Made by a program: the position numbers and the translations under genes. From assembly GCA_024405645.1 (NCBI GenBank), contig JAKSOJ010000070.1, positions 1 to 6,641 on the forward strand: a DNA stretch of 6,641 nt. The letters run 5' to 3'. Shown one piece after another: positions 1 through 6,641 of this stretch (positions are counted from its first letter, which is position 1; each line of letters starts with the position of its first letter). The DNA comes from Phascolarctobacterium sp. GTDB lineage: Bacteria > Bacillota > Negativicutes > Acidaminococcales > Acidaminococcaceae. The notes beneath the pieces are model-generated. The model was not told the DNA's origin, did no database searches, and saw only the letters and a program-made list of their open reading frames with translations.

Positions 1-707
1 AATTGTCTCGGGTTGAGAACTAATTGCATAGCGCAGTTATCAACATAGAAGTTATTCAATTCAACTTCGGGATAATCTTTAGCTTGCATTTCTGCAACGA
101 TTTTTCTCCACATACGAGAAGAACCAAGAACGTTAGCTTTATCTACGCTGGTAACTTTGCCACGACGAAGTTTTGCAGCTTCGAAAGCTTTTTTCGCGAT
201 TCTTTCGATTTCAGGACGGGTGTACATTTCAACGTCGGAAGCTTCTTCGATGCCATCGGCATTGATGTGTGCTTCGTTATGTTCGCCGAAATAGATACCA
301 CCAGTCAATTCACGAACAATCATAATGTCAGCGCCTTCTGCTCTTTCGGTTTTAAGCGGGGACAGATGAGCGGTGAATTTAGAAACGGTCATGGGGCGAA
401 GGTTGCAATACAGACCTAAGCCTTTACGGATGCGGAGCAAGCCTTTTTCAGGGCGAATAGAAGGATCAACGTTATCCCATTTAGGACCGCCAACAGCGCC
501 AAGAAGAACTGCATCAGCAGCTTTTGCTGCGTTCAAGGTTTCTTCCGGAAGGGGATCGCCAAATGCGTCGATAGCGCAACCACCGATTAATCTTTTGTCG
601 TATTCGATTTCGAAACCGAATTTTTTAGCAGCTGCGTCCAATACTTCGACAGTAGCGTCAACGATTTCTACGCCAATGCCGTCGCCAGGAAGTAAGCAAA
701 TTTTCAT
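1..707 (-). CDS. leuB: 3-isopropylmalate dehydrogenase (partial, C-terminus outside window)
   Basis: Catalyses the NAD-dependent oxidative decarboxylation of 3-isopropylmalate to 2-ketoisocaproate, the third leucine-specific step, in the cytoplasm. I translated 235 residues on the minus strand, beginning [16 protein letters not shown], the usual N-terminus of the isocitrate/isopropylmalate dehydrogenase family. Visible motifs: substrate-binding Arg94, Arg104 (NLRP) and Arg132; RELTGGIYFG with the catalytic Tyr139; VDKANVL with catalytic Lys190; and VDNCAMQL with the metal-binding Asp223. The family is about 350-360 residues long, so roughly the last third, including most of the NAD-binding segment, lies outside the window. 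The ATG shares its A with the leuD stop (TAATG), and an AAAGGAGG Shine-Dalgarno (717-724) sits 9 bases upstream inside leuD, so the start is secure and translation is probably coupled to leuD. The spacing of motifs and the ELTGGIYFG block favour LeuB over tartrate or isocitrate dehydrogenases. Confidence 0.96.
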   Translation of the reverse strand, partial: MKICLLPGDGIGVEIVDATVEVLDAAAKKFGFEIEYDKRLIGGCAIDAFGDPLPEETLNAAKAADAVLLGAVGGPKWDNVDPSIRPEKGLLRIRKGLGLYCNLRPMTVSKFTAHLSPLKTERAEGADIMIVRELTGGIYFGEHNEAHINADGIEEASDVEMYTRPEIERIAKKAFEAAKLRRGKVTSVDKANVLGSSRMWRKIVAEMQAKDYPEVELNNFYVDNCAMQLVLNPRQ

Positions 708-1201
708 TATAAGTTTCCTCCTTTAACGTATTCAATCAAACCGCCGCAGTCAGCAATTTTTTGAATAAACGGAGGCAGGGGTTTGCAGTTAATAACGATG
801 CCTTTGTTAACGATGGTAATTTTACCAGCAGCCATATCAACCTCAAGGGTATCAGTTGCTTCGATTTGTTCTACATCAGCGCCAATTTCAAGCAGGGGAA
901 GACCGATGTTGATAGCATTGCGATAGAAAATACGAGCGAAGCTGTCTGCGATAACGCATTGTGCGCCTTTAACTTTCAGAACCAGGGGAGCATGTTCACG
1001 GGAAGAACCGCAACCAAAGTTTTTACCAGCAACGATGATGTCGCCAGGGTTGGAATTTTTTGCAAACGGATCGATTAAGGATTCTTTTGCATCTTCCATA
1101 GCGTGTTCTGCGAGTTCGTTAGGATCGGAAATATTTAAATATCTTGCGGGGATAATCAGGTCGGTGTCTACATGGTCACCATAACGCCAAATTTTGCTCA
1201 T
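707..1201 (-). CDS. leuD: 3-isopropylmalate dehydratase small subunit
   Basis: Small (swivelling-domain) subunit of isopropylmalate isomerase, which with LeuC converts 2-isopropylmalate to 3-isopropylmalate through a dehydration-rehydration. The 164-residue protein has the expected signature elements: an N-terminal [14 protein letters not shown] block (residues 9-22), and [14 protein letters not shown] (59-72), which contributes the substrate-contacting Ser-Arg loop. It is the short form of about 160-170 residues, unlike the ~200-residue enterobacterial LeuD, and matches the short LeuC beside it. The start ATG overlaps the leuC stop in an ATGA arrangement, with GAGGAGG (1209-1215) 7 bases upstream; the stop overlaps the leuB start. 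Short-type LeuCD pairs can be homoaconitase or methylmalate/citraconate isomerase in other lineages, but the adjacent leuB and the leucine-specific T-box support the leucine role. Confidence 0.96.
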   Translation of the reverse strand: MSKIWRYGDHVDTDLIIPARYLNISDPNELAEHAMEDAKESLIDPFAKNSNPGDIIVAGKNFGCGSSREHAPLVLKVKGAQCVIADSFARIFYRNAINIGLPLLEIGADVEQIEATDTLEVDMAAGKITIVNKGIVINCKPLPPFIQKIADCGGLIEYVKGGNL

Positions 1202-2463
1202 TTCATTACCTCCTCAGCACTTGTGATGTAACCAGCAATTGCACTTGCTGCTGCAGTGTATGGGCTTGCCAGGTAAACTTCAGAGTCTACGTGGCCCATA
1301 CGACCGCGGAAGTTACGGTTGGTAGTGGAAATTGCACGTTCGCCTGCTGCAAGGATACCCATGTAGCCGCCAAGGCAAGGACCACAGGTCGGGGTGGAAA
1401 CTGCACAACCAGCATCCAGGAAAATGTCAAAGAGACCAGCATGCATTGCTTTGCGATAAATCTCTTGGGTAGCAGGGATGATAATTACACGAAGTCCATC
1501 AGCGATGTGTTTGCCTTTGAGAATTTCAGCAGCTGCTTGGAGATCTTCAAAACGACCATTGGTGCAAGAACCGATGATAACTTGGTCGATTTTGATGTGA
1601 TTGCTTTCGCATGCAGGATGAGTGTTTTCAGGAAGGTGAGGATAGGAAACGGTAGGTTTGAGTTCAGCGAGGTTGATATCGATAATGCGAGAATATTCAG
1701 CGTCATCATCAGCTACAACTGCTTCCCAGGGACGGGTTACGCCACGTTCAGCAAGGAATTCAATGGTTTTTTCGTCAACAGGGAAAATACCGTTTTTAGC
1801 GCCAGCTTCAATTGCCATGTTGCAAATGGTCAGACGGTCAGCCATGGTGAGTTCAGCAATGCCGTCGCCAGAAAATTCGATGGATTGATAACGAGCACCA
1901 TCTACGCCAATCATACCGATTAAGGTAAGGATTAAGTCTTTGCCGCTTACGTATTTGGGGAACTTGCCAGTCAAGTTAACTTTGATAGCGGAAGGAACCT
2001 TGAACCAGGAAGTACCACTTGCCATTGCAGCAGCGATATCGGTGGAGCCCATGCCAGTGGATAGAGCGTTCAGAGCACCATAGGTGCAGGTGTGGGAGTC
2101 AGCACCGATGACGATTTCGCCAGGAGCGACTAAGCCCTTGTCAGGCAACAGAGCATGTTCTACACCCATTTGACCTACTTCAAAGTAGTTTACGATTTCA
2201 TGTTGATGAGCAAAGTCACGCAATTGTTTGCACATGGTTGCGGATTTGATGTCTTTGCAAGGGGAGAAATGGTCAGGAACCAATGCGATTTTGGTTTTGT
2301 CAAATACGGGTTTGCCGATTTTGTTGAATTCAACGATAGCCGGGGGGCCGGTAATGTCATTAGCCAATACCAGGTCAACTTGGGAAACTAAGAGGTCGCC
2401 AGCGGATAAGCTGTCAACGCCTGCATGTTTCGCAAGGATTTTTTCAGTCATTGTCATGCCCAT
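1198..2463 (-). CDS. leuC: 3-isopropylmalate dehydratase large subunit
   Basis: Large, iron-sulfur subunit of isopropylmalate isomerase (aconitase superfamily), partner of LeuD in the second step of leucine synthesis. The 421 residues match the compact LeuC subfamily of about 420, rather than the ~466-residue enterobacterial form. Key features: [20 protein letters not shown] (120-139) near the active site; the three [4Fe-4S] ligands Cys300 (IGSCTNGR), Cys360 and Cys363 (CGPCLGG); and NRNFRGRMG (382-390), a substrate-binding Arg segment. The protein begins [10 protein letters not shown], with Met at 1, 3 and 5; the first ATG is chosen because a GGAGG lies 9 bases before it, and MGMT is a common start in this subfamily. 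It is the first gene of the operon, lying directly downstream of the T-box terminator, and its end overlaps leuD by 4 bases. All cluster ligands are present, so it should be active. Confidence 0.97.
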   Translation of the reverse strand: MGMTMTEKILAKHAGVDSLSAGDLLVSQVDLVLANDITGPPAIVEFNKIGKPVFDKTKIALVPDHFSPCKDIKSATMCKQLRDFAHQHEIVNYFEVGQMGVEHALLPDKGLVAPGEIVIGADSHTCTYGALNALSTGMGSTDIAAAMASGTSWFKVPSAIKVNLTGKFPKYVSGKDLILTLIGMIGVDGARYQSIEFSGDGIAELTMADRLTICNMAIEAGAKNGIFPVDEKTIEFLAERGVTRPWEAVVADDDAEYSRIIDINLAELKPTVSYPHLPENTHPACESNHIKIDQVIIGSCTNGRFEDLQAAAEILKGKHIADGLRVIIIPATQEIYRKAMHAGLFDIFLDAGCAVSTPTCGPCLGGYMGILAAGERAISTTNRNFRGRMGHVDSEVYLASPYTAAASAIAGYITSAEEVMK

Positions 2464-2472
2464 GAGAAAATA

Positions 2473-2477
2473 CCTCC
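2473..2477 (-). promoter_or_regulatory. leuC ribosome binding site
   Basis: The minus strand reads GGAGG here, 9 bases before the ATG at 2463. The alternative in-frame ATGs of leuC would be 15 and 21 bases away, so this site selects the first Met. It lies downstream of the T-box terminator poly-U run, so it is transcribed only when the terminator is bypassed. Confidence 0.85.
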
Positions 2478-2509
2478 AAATTAAAATATTAGTAAAATTT
2501 TTAATAACT

Positions 2510-2548
2510 AAAATATAAAAACCCCCAACTGCTTATTGCAGCTAGGGG
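2510..2548 (-). terminator. Intrinsic terminator of the leu T-box leader
   Basis: On the minus strand CCCCTAGCTGC (2548-2538) pairs with GCAGTTGGGGG (2532-2522) as an 11-bp stem with two G-U pairs and the 5-base loop AATAA. It is followed immediately by a U-rich tract, TTTTTATATTT. The upstream arm shares bases 2544-2548 with the T-box antiterminator, so the two structures are mutually exclusive. It ends the leader transcript before leuC when leucine is plentiful. Confidence 0.93.
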
Positions 2549-2595
2549 CGAAAAACAATCTCGCGGTACCACCCTGATTTAGTACTTGATTCACT

Positions 2596-2615
2596 TCTAG
2601 ATAGGAGCATCTAGA
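2596..2615 (-). other. T-box linker hairpin (Stem III-like)
   Basis: On the minus strand TCTAGAT (2615-2609) and ATCTAGA (2602-2596) form a perfect 7-bp stem with a 6-base loop, GCTCCT. It sits between Stem I and the antiterminator, the usual position of Stem III in T-box leaders. Confidence 0.75.
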
Positions 2616-2620
2616 TGCAT

Positions 2621-2660
2621 AACGTAGCAGTTACGTTCATTCCTAAATAATTCAGAATGA
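2621..2660 (-). other. T-box linker hairpins (Stem II and IIA-like)
   Basis: Two consecutive hairpins follow Stem I in the RNA. The first (2660-2637) has TCATTC paired with GAATGA, extended by a G-U pair, one mismatch and two A-U pairs around a 4-base loop. The second has AACGTA (2637-2632) paired with TACGTT (2626-2621) around a 5-base loop, ACTGC. They occupy the place of Stem II and the IIA/B element; I could not find a clear local IIA/B pseudoknot partner. Confidence 0.6.
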
Positions 2661-2804
2661 CAGCTCCCAGGTGAGCGCTTTTCCTTGCTTGTAACGGTTC
2701 GCACCAATCACCGTCTCTCTAAAACAATAGCAAGTAAAATTATCCTGTTCATAGCCTTTGAAGTTTTAAATTTTAGTTAAAACATAACACCATATGTTCT
2801 AAAT

Positions 2805-2833
2805 ATTATGACAAGTTTAAATAGCTTTGTCAA
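2805..2833 (-). promoter_or_regulatory. Promoter of the leu T-box/leuCDB operon
   Basis: The minus strand carries a consensus -35 TTGACA (2833-2828), a 17-base spacer and a -10 CATAAT (2810-2805), one base off TATAAT. Transcription would begin near 2798, about 40 bases before T-box Stem I, giving a leader of about 335 bases to the leuC ATG. No operator is obvious at this promoter, as expected when control is by tRNA-dependent antitermination. Confidence 0.82.
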
Positions 2834-2960
2834 GGGAAAAGGAAAATAGTTGTTAGTGGTTGGAGATGCATTTATTCATCAATTCGTAGGATTGTTTCCG
2901 ACAAAAAGAACTCTCATTCATAATACATAATTGTTTTTGTACTATTTTTAACATTATTAC

Positions 2961-2992
2961 TTAAATTTACAAATTATTATGCGTAAATTTAA
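2961..2992. repeat. Perfect 10-bp inverted repeat upstream of gltB (possible operator)
   Basis: TTAAATTTAC (2961-2970) and GTAAATTTAA (2983-2992) are exact reverse complements separated by 12 bases. The centre is about 69 bases before the predicted gltB transcription start, a typical place for the recognition site of a LysR-type activator, the class that controls GOGAT in Bacillus subtilis (GltC). Assigning a regulator is inference; the arms are AT-rich, which raises the chance of coincidence. Confidence 0.45.
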
Positions 2993-2998
2993 ATATAC

Positions 2999-3008
2999 TT
3001 GTATACAA
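2999..3008. repeat. Palindrome abutting the gltB -35 element (possible operator)
   Basis: TTGTATACAA is a perfect 10-base palindrome ending one base before the -35 hexamer of the gltB promoter, centred roughly 42 bases before the predicted start. This position suits either an activator contacting RNA polymerase or a repressor. It may act with the larger repeat just upstream. No regulator can be named from the sequence. Confidence 0.4.
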
Positions 3009-3009
3009 T

Positions 3010-3038
3010 TTGCATGTAAAAGTTTTGAGAATTATAAT
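3010..3038 (+). promoter_or_regulatory. gltB promoter
   Basis: TTGCAT (3010-3015), a 17-base spacer, and a perfect TATAAT (3033-3038) form a sigma-A/sigma-70 type promoter. The start would be near 3045, leaving a short leader of about 35 bases before the gltB ATG, with no room for a riboswitch or attenuator. Control is therefore likely at initiation. Confidence 0.78.
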
Positions 3039-3079
3039 GTAAAATGTCTATTAATTTATTATTTTTGGAGGGACTGATT

Positions 3080-6000
3080 ATGACTACCAATTTACCTGGT
3101 AAGCAAGGCCTATATGACCCTTGGTTTGAGCATGACGCCTGCGGCGTTGGTGTCATTGCTAATATCAAAGGTAAGAAATCAAATAAAATCTTGCAACAAG
3201 CACTGGTTGTCCTGCGTAATATGGACCACCGCGGAGGTCAAGGTGCAGACGAAAATTCTGGCGACGGTGCTGGCGTACTGTTTCAAATTCCTCACAATTT
3301 CTTTGTTAAGGAAATGGCAAAGCAAGACGTGGAATTACCCGATGCAGGCAAATATGCAGTGGGTTTTGTTTTCCTGCCTCCTGACGTTGTAGAAAGAGAG
3401 AATATTCAACGTCATTTTGAGTGCATTATTCAAAACAACCATCAAGAAGTTATCGCTTGGCGTACCGTTCCTGTTAACCCTGATGTTTTGGGTGAGAAAT
3501 CTCGTCAAAGCCAACCTTTTATGGCGCAAATTTTCATTAAACCCTCTGAAGAAGTTTTGGATCGTCTTGATATCGACGACAATGCTTTCGAAAGAGTTCT
3601 ATATCAAATTCGTCGTGAAGCAGAAAAGCATATTCGTTATGGCAATTTGCGTGGCGGTAAGTTTTTCTATATTCCGAGTTTGTCTAGCCGTACCATCGTT
3701 TACAAAGGTATGCTGACAACAGAACAATTAAAGACTTTCTACTTGGATATGCAGGATACTTCTATTGAAACTGCATTGGCACTTGTCCATTCCCGTTTCA
3801 GTACCAATACCTTTCCGAGCTGGGAAAGAGCACATCCGTATCGTTATTTAATGCACAATGGCGAAATCAACACCCTGCGTGGTAACATCAACTGGATGCG
3901 TTCTCGTCAAACCATGTGTGGAAATTCTCTCTGGGGTAAGGATATCAACAAAATCATGCCTATTATCGATGAAACTGGCTCCGACTCCGGTATGTTCGAT
4001 AATACCTTGGAATTTTTGGTTATGAGTGGTCGTAGCTTGCCTCATGCAGTTATGATGATGATTCCTGAACCTTGGGGTAAAAACCCTCATTTGGACGAAG
4101 ATCTTAAAGCATTCTTCGAATATCATAACTCCGTTACTGAAGCATGGGATGGTCCTGCTGCTATGGCTTTCACCGATGGCCGTACCATTTGTGCAGCACT
4201 CGACCGCAATGGCCTGCGTCCTAGCCGTTACTACATTACTAACGACGACACCATCGTTTTGGCATCCGAAGTTGGCGTAATGGATATTGATCCTGCAACT
4301 GTTGTTAAGAAAGAACGTCTTCGTCCTGGTCGTATGCTAGTTATCGATACTGTTGAAGGTCGTATTATCGGCAACGATGAAATCAAACATCAAATTGCAA
4401 CTGAACATCCATATAAAGAATGGGTTAAGGAATATTCCATTAAATTAAAAGATATCAAATTAGATAGTCCTCTTCCTGTTCCTGACCAAAAGACATTACA
4501 TCAAAGACAAAAAGCTTTTGGTTATACCTTGGAAGATATTACCAAGTTCCTGCGCCCCATGGCTACTAAGGCTATGGATCCTGTAGGTGCAATGGGTCAT
4601 GATATTCCTTTGGCTGTTTTGAGCGAAAAGCCTCAACTGCTCTATAGCTATTTTAAACAACTCTTTGCTCAAGTAACCAATCCGCCTATCGACGCGATTC
4701 GTGAAGAAGCATTCACCGATACAACCTCCGGCATTGGACCTGAACATAATATGATCGATCCTCAACCGGAAAGCTGTCGTATGATTAGTGCAGAATCTCC
4801 GATTTTCAGTAATGAAGAGATTGCTAAGCTTGATCATATTCCGCATTTTGGCTGCGTACGCATTCCTATGCTCTACAATGTTGCAGAAGGTGGCGCTGGC
4901 TTAGAAAAAGCATTAAACAACATTTTTGAACAAGCTGATAAAGCCTTTGCAGAAGGCAAATGCATTATCATTCTTACTGACCGTGGCATCTCCAAAGAAC
5001 AAGCTGCAATTCCTGCACTTCTTGCTGGTGCTGGTCTTCACCATCACTTGATTCAAAATGGTACCCGTCTGCGTGGTTCCATCATTATCGAATCTGCTGA
5101 GCCTCGTGAAGTTCATCACTTGGCACTGCTCTTGGGCTATGGCGTAAGTGGCATCAACCCGTATCTGGCATTTGAATCTCTGGAACATATGTGCCAAAAC
5201 GGTATGTTGGATATCGATTATGAAACTGCTTGTAAGAACTATATCGATGCTTGTACTCACGGCATTGCTAAGGTTCTTTCTAAGATGGGTATTTCTACCG
5301 TTCAATCCTATCGTGGTGCGCAAATTTTTGAAGCGGTTGGTATTGCAAGTGATGTTATTGAAAAATACTTCACTGGTACTCCTAGCCGTCTTGAAGGCAT
5401 TGGCTTGGACGAAATTGCACAAGAAGTTGCAATGCGTCATGAATCTGCTTTCGGTGAAGATGCTGATATCTTCGTTTATGAATCTGGTTCTAAATTCCAA
5501 TGGCGTAACGATGGTGAACAACATATCATCAATCCTGAAATGGTTGTTAAGCTGCAAAGTGCTTGCAGAACTGGCGACTATGCTCAATATAAAGAATTCT
5601 CTAAATTTATTAAATCTCATTCCAACCAAAATCTTAGAAGCATGCTGAGCTTCAGCCCGCAACGTCTTCCTATTCCTGTTGAAGAGGTTGAATCCGTCGA
5701 AAGCATTTGCAAACGCTTTAAGACTGGCGCAATGAGCTATGGTTCTTTAAGCCAAGAAGCACATGAATGCTTGGCTATTGCTATGAACCGCTTGGGCGCA
5801 AGATCCAATACCGGTGAAGGTGGCGAACATCCGTCTCGCTTCACTCCTATGCCTAATGGCGATAGCAAACGTTCTGCCATTAAACAAGTTGCATCTGGTC
5901 GTTTTGGCGTAACCAGCAACTACTTGGTTAATGCAGATGAAATTCAAATTAAGATCGCTCAAGGTGCAAAACCTGGCGAAGGTGGTCAATTACCTGGTGG

Positions 6001-6641
6001 CAAGGTTTATCCTTGGATTGCTGAATGCCGTGGCACAACTGCAGGCATAGGCCTTATTTCTCCTCCGCCTCATCATGATATTTACTCCATCGAAGACTTG
6101 GCTGAATTAATTCATGACTTGAAGAATGCTAACCCCAGAGCTCGCATTAGCGTTAAGCTTGTATCCGAGGTTGGCGTAGGTACCATTGCTGCAGGCGTTG
6201 TAAAAGCTTGTGCAGATGTAGTTCTTATTTCCGGTTATGATGGCGGCACTGGTGCAAGTCCGCGTACTTCTACCATGCATGCAGGTCTGCCTTGGGAACT
6301 TGGCTTAGTAGAAACTCACCAAACTTTGCTTCTTAACAATCTGCGTGACCGCGTAACCCTGGAAACAGACGGCAAGCTCTTAACTGGTCGCGATGTTATT
6401 ATCGCAGCATTGCTAGGTGCGGAAGAATTTGGCTTTGGTACTGCTCCGCTTATCGCGCTTGGCTGTATCATGATGCGTGTTTGCAATTTGAACACTTGCC
6501 CCATGGGTGTTGCTACCCAAGACCCTGTTTTGCGCAAAAACTTCAAAGGCAAACCAGAATATGTTGTTAACTTCATGCGCTTTATCGCACAAGAAGTTCG
6601 TGAATATATGGCTATGCTTGGCTTTAGAACCATTAACGAAA
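3080..6641 (+). CDS. gltB: Glutamate synthase (GOGAT) large subunit, partial at 3' end
   Basis: Converts glutamine and 2-oxoglutarate to two glutamates, the assimilation step after glutamine synthetase. The frame is open for 1187 residues to the window edge; the family is about 1,500, so some 300 residues including the GXGXG beta-helix domain are missing. The ATG follows GGAGGG (3067-3072) by 7 bases. Residues 1-20 are a propeptide ending before Cys21 (DACGVG), the N-terminal nucleophile of the class II glutamine amidotransferase domain (about 21-420); Arg239 ([10 protein letters not shown]), Asn260-Gly261 ([11 protein letters not shown]) and [12 protein letters not shown] (374-385) complete that site. 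A central domain (about 460-780) follows, then the FMN-binding synthase domain with GAMSYGSLS (883-891), [27 protein letters not shown], and [11 protein letters not shown] (1051-1061). Cys1129, Cys1135 and Cys1140 are the [3Fe-4S] ligands. Named gltA in Bacillus. Whether it pairs with a GltD small subunit or is a ferredoxin type cannot be decided here. Confidence 0.97.
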   Translation, partial: MTTNLPGKQGLYDPWFEHDACGVGVIANIKGKKSNKILQQALVVLRNMDHRGGQGADENSGDGAGVLFQIPHNFFVKEMAKQDVELPDAGKYAVGFVFLPPDVVERENIQRHFECIIQNNHQEVIAWRTVPVNPDVLGEKSRQSQPFMAQIFIKPSEEVLDRLDIDDNAFERVLYQIRREAEKHIRYGNLRGGKFFYIPSLSSRTIVYKGMLTTEQLKTFYLDMQDTSIETALALVHSRFSTNTFPSWERAHPYRYLMHNGEINTLRGNINWMRSRQTMCGNSLWGKDINKIMPIIDETGSDSGMFDNTLEFLVMSGRSLPHAVMMMIPEPWGKNPHLDEDLKAFFEYHNSVTEAWDGPAAMAFTDGRTICAALDRNGLRPSRYYITNDDTIVLASEVGVMDIDPATVVKKERLRPGRMLVIDTVEGRIIGNDEIKHQIATEHPYKEWVKEYSIKLKDIKLDSPLPVPDQKTLHQRQKAFGYTLEDITKFLRPMATKAMDPVGAMGHDIPLAVLSEKPQLLYSYFKQLFAQVTNPPIDAIREEAFTDTTSGIGPEHNMIDPQPESCRMISAESPIFSNEEIAKLDHIPHFGCVRIPMLYNVAEGGAGLEKALNNIFEQADKAFAEGKCIIILTDRGISKEQAAIPALLAGAGLHHHLIQNGTRLRGSIIIESAEPREVHHLALLLGYGVSGINPYLAFESLEHMCQNGMLDIDYETACKNYIDACTHGIAKVLSKMGISTVQSYRGAQIFEAVGIASDVIEKYFTGTPSRLEGIGLDEIAQEVAMRHESAFGEDADIFVYESGSKFQWRNDGEQHIINPEMVVKLQSACRTGDYAQYKEFSKFIKSHSNQNLRSMLSFSPQRLPIPVEEVESVESICKRFKTGAMSYGSLSQEAHECLAIAMNRLGARSNTGEGGEHPSRFTPMPNGDSKRSAIKQVASGRFGVTSNYLVNADEIQIKIAQGAKPGEGGQLPGGKVYPWIAECRGTTAGIGLISPPPHHDIYSIEDLAELIHDLKNANPRARISVKLVSEVGVGTIAAGVVKACADVVLISGYDGGTGASPRTSTMHAGLPWELGLVETHQTLLLNNLRDRVTLETDGKLLTGRDVIIAALLGAEEFGFGTAPLIALGCIMMRVCNLNTCPMGVATQDPVLRKNFKGKPEYVVNFMRFIAQEVREYMAMLGFRTINE

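Larger units (their letters stand above)
2521..2760 (-). promoter_or_regulatory. T-box riboswitch, leucine specific (CUC specifier)
   Basis: This is a tRNA-sensing leader for the leuCDB operon. The 14-base T-box, AGGGTGGTACCGCG, lies at 2575-2562. It forms the canonical antiterminator: AGGG (2575-2572) pairs with CCCU (2547-2544), then the 7-base UGGUACC bulge that binds the tRNA acceptor end, then GCG (2564-2562) with CGC (2550-2548). Stem I is read as GGCU (2756-2753)/AGCU (2665-2662), CAGG (2747-2744)/CCUG (2671-2668) with GA-rich bases between like a kink-turn, and CUUGC (2734-2730)/GCAAG (2688-2684). AGAGAG (2720-2715) and a hairpin ACGG/CCGU with GGUG (2705-2702) in its loop match the AG bulge and distal loop. 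The specifier loop contains CUC (2675-2673) followed by ACC, the usual position relative to the base of Stem I. CUC is a Leu codon, fitting the downstream genes. Uncharged tRNA-Leu should stabilise the antiterminator and allow transcription. The assignment as a T-box is secure; the exact specifier is slightly less so. Confidence 0.95.
2834..3079. other. AT-rich divergent intergenic region, no gene
   Basis: About 245 bases lie between the leu promoter and gltB. I see no convincing coding region on either strand: only very short open stretches without a properly spaced ribosome binding site. The half nearest gltB contains two inverted repeats and the gltB promoter, listed separately. Bases 2841-2950 show no recognised element. 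Confidence 0.7.

Noticed and set aside
24..419. 131-codon open frame on the plus strand opposite leuB
   Set aside because: It is a phenylalanine-rich antisense reading of the conserved leuB catalytic region, without a plausible start signal or motif.
1291..1923. 210-codon open frame on the plus strand opposite leuC
   Set aside because: It lies wholly within leuC, whose product is a full-length recognised enzyme with all cluster ligands. The antisense translation is Cys/Thr/Asn-rich with no recognisable motif.
2607..2618. Perfect 12-base palindrome GCATCTAGATGC, considered as a protein operator
   Set aside because: It lies inside the T-box leader, and six to seven of its bases are explained by the Stem III-like hairpin.
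2864..2890. Very short open frame starting at an ATG after GGAG
   Set aside because: The ATG lies directly next to the GGAG with no spacing, and the frame stops after seven codons.
3021..3035. Possible CodY-like box overlapping the gltB promoter
   Set aside because: It differs from the AATTTTCWGAAAATT consensus at about five positions and sits in AT-rich DNA where such matches arise by chance.
5148..5648. 166-codon open frame on the plus strand in another frame of gltB
   Set aside because: It is a leucine-rich out-of-frame reading. The gltB frame continues unbroken through it, so there is no frameshift.
4913..5662. 249-codon open frame on the minus strand opposite gltB
   Set aside because: It is antisense to the conserved central domain of GOGAT, has no recognisable domain, and is explained by the codon bias of the real gene.

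Overview
The window holds two ordinary amino-acid biosynthesis loci, transcribed divergently from a shared intergenic region. On the minus strand is a leucine operon in the order leuC, leuD, leuB; leuB runs off the left edge. On the plus strand is the large subunit of glutamate synthase (gltB), which runs off the right edge. The moderate-to-low GC content, strong GGAGG-type ribosome binding sites, and a classical T-box leader point to a Firmicutes/Bacillota bacterium. The compact 421-aa LeuC and 164-aa LeuD would fit the Negativicutes or clostridia, but that placement is a guess; the phylum-level placement is firmer.

Layout: 1-707 leuB (minus, 235 residues, C-terminus missing); 707-1201 leuD (minus); 1198-2463 leuC (minus). 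The genes overlap by 1 base (leuD/leuB, TAATG) and 4 bases (leuC/leuD, ATGA), so the three are tightly coupled in translation. From 2511 to about 2760 lies a leucine-specific T-box riboswitch on the minus strand. It has a Stem I with an AG bulge and a GGUG loop, a CUC (Leu) specifier codon, tandem linker hairpins, the 14-base T-box, an antiterminator and a competing intrinsic terminator. Its promoter is at 2805-2833 (TTGACA-17-CATAAT). The remainder of the intergenic region, to 3079, is AT-rich. It carries a second, plus-strand promoter (TTGCAT-17-TATAAT) and two inverted repeats just upstream of it that look like regulator sites. gltB begins at 3080.

How the parts work together: LeuC and LeuD form isopropylmalate isomerase, and LeuB then oxidises 3-isopropylmalate. 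Uncharged tRNA-Leu is predicted to bind the T-box and allow read-through into the operon. GOGAT makes glutamate from glutamine and 2-oxoglutarate; glutamate is the amino donor for the last, transaminase step of leucine synthesis, so the neighbourhood is metabolically coherent. leuA is not in the window. I found no previously undescribed system here; the regulatory region between the two loci is the part most worth a second look.
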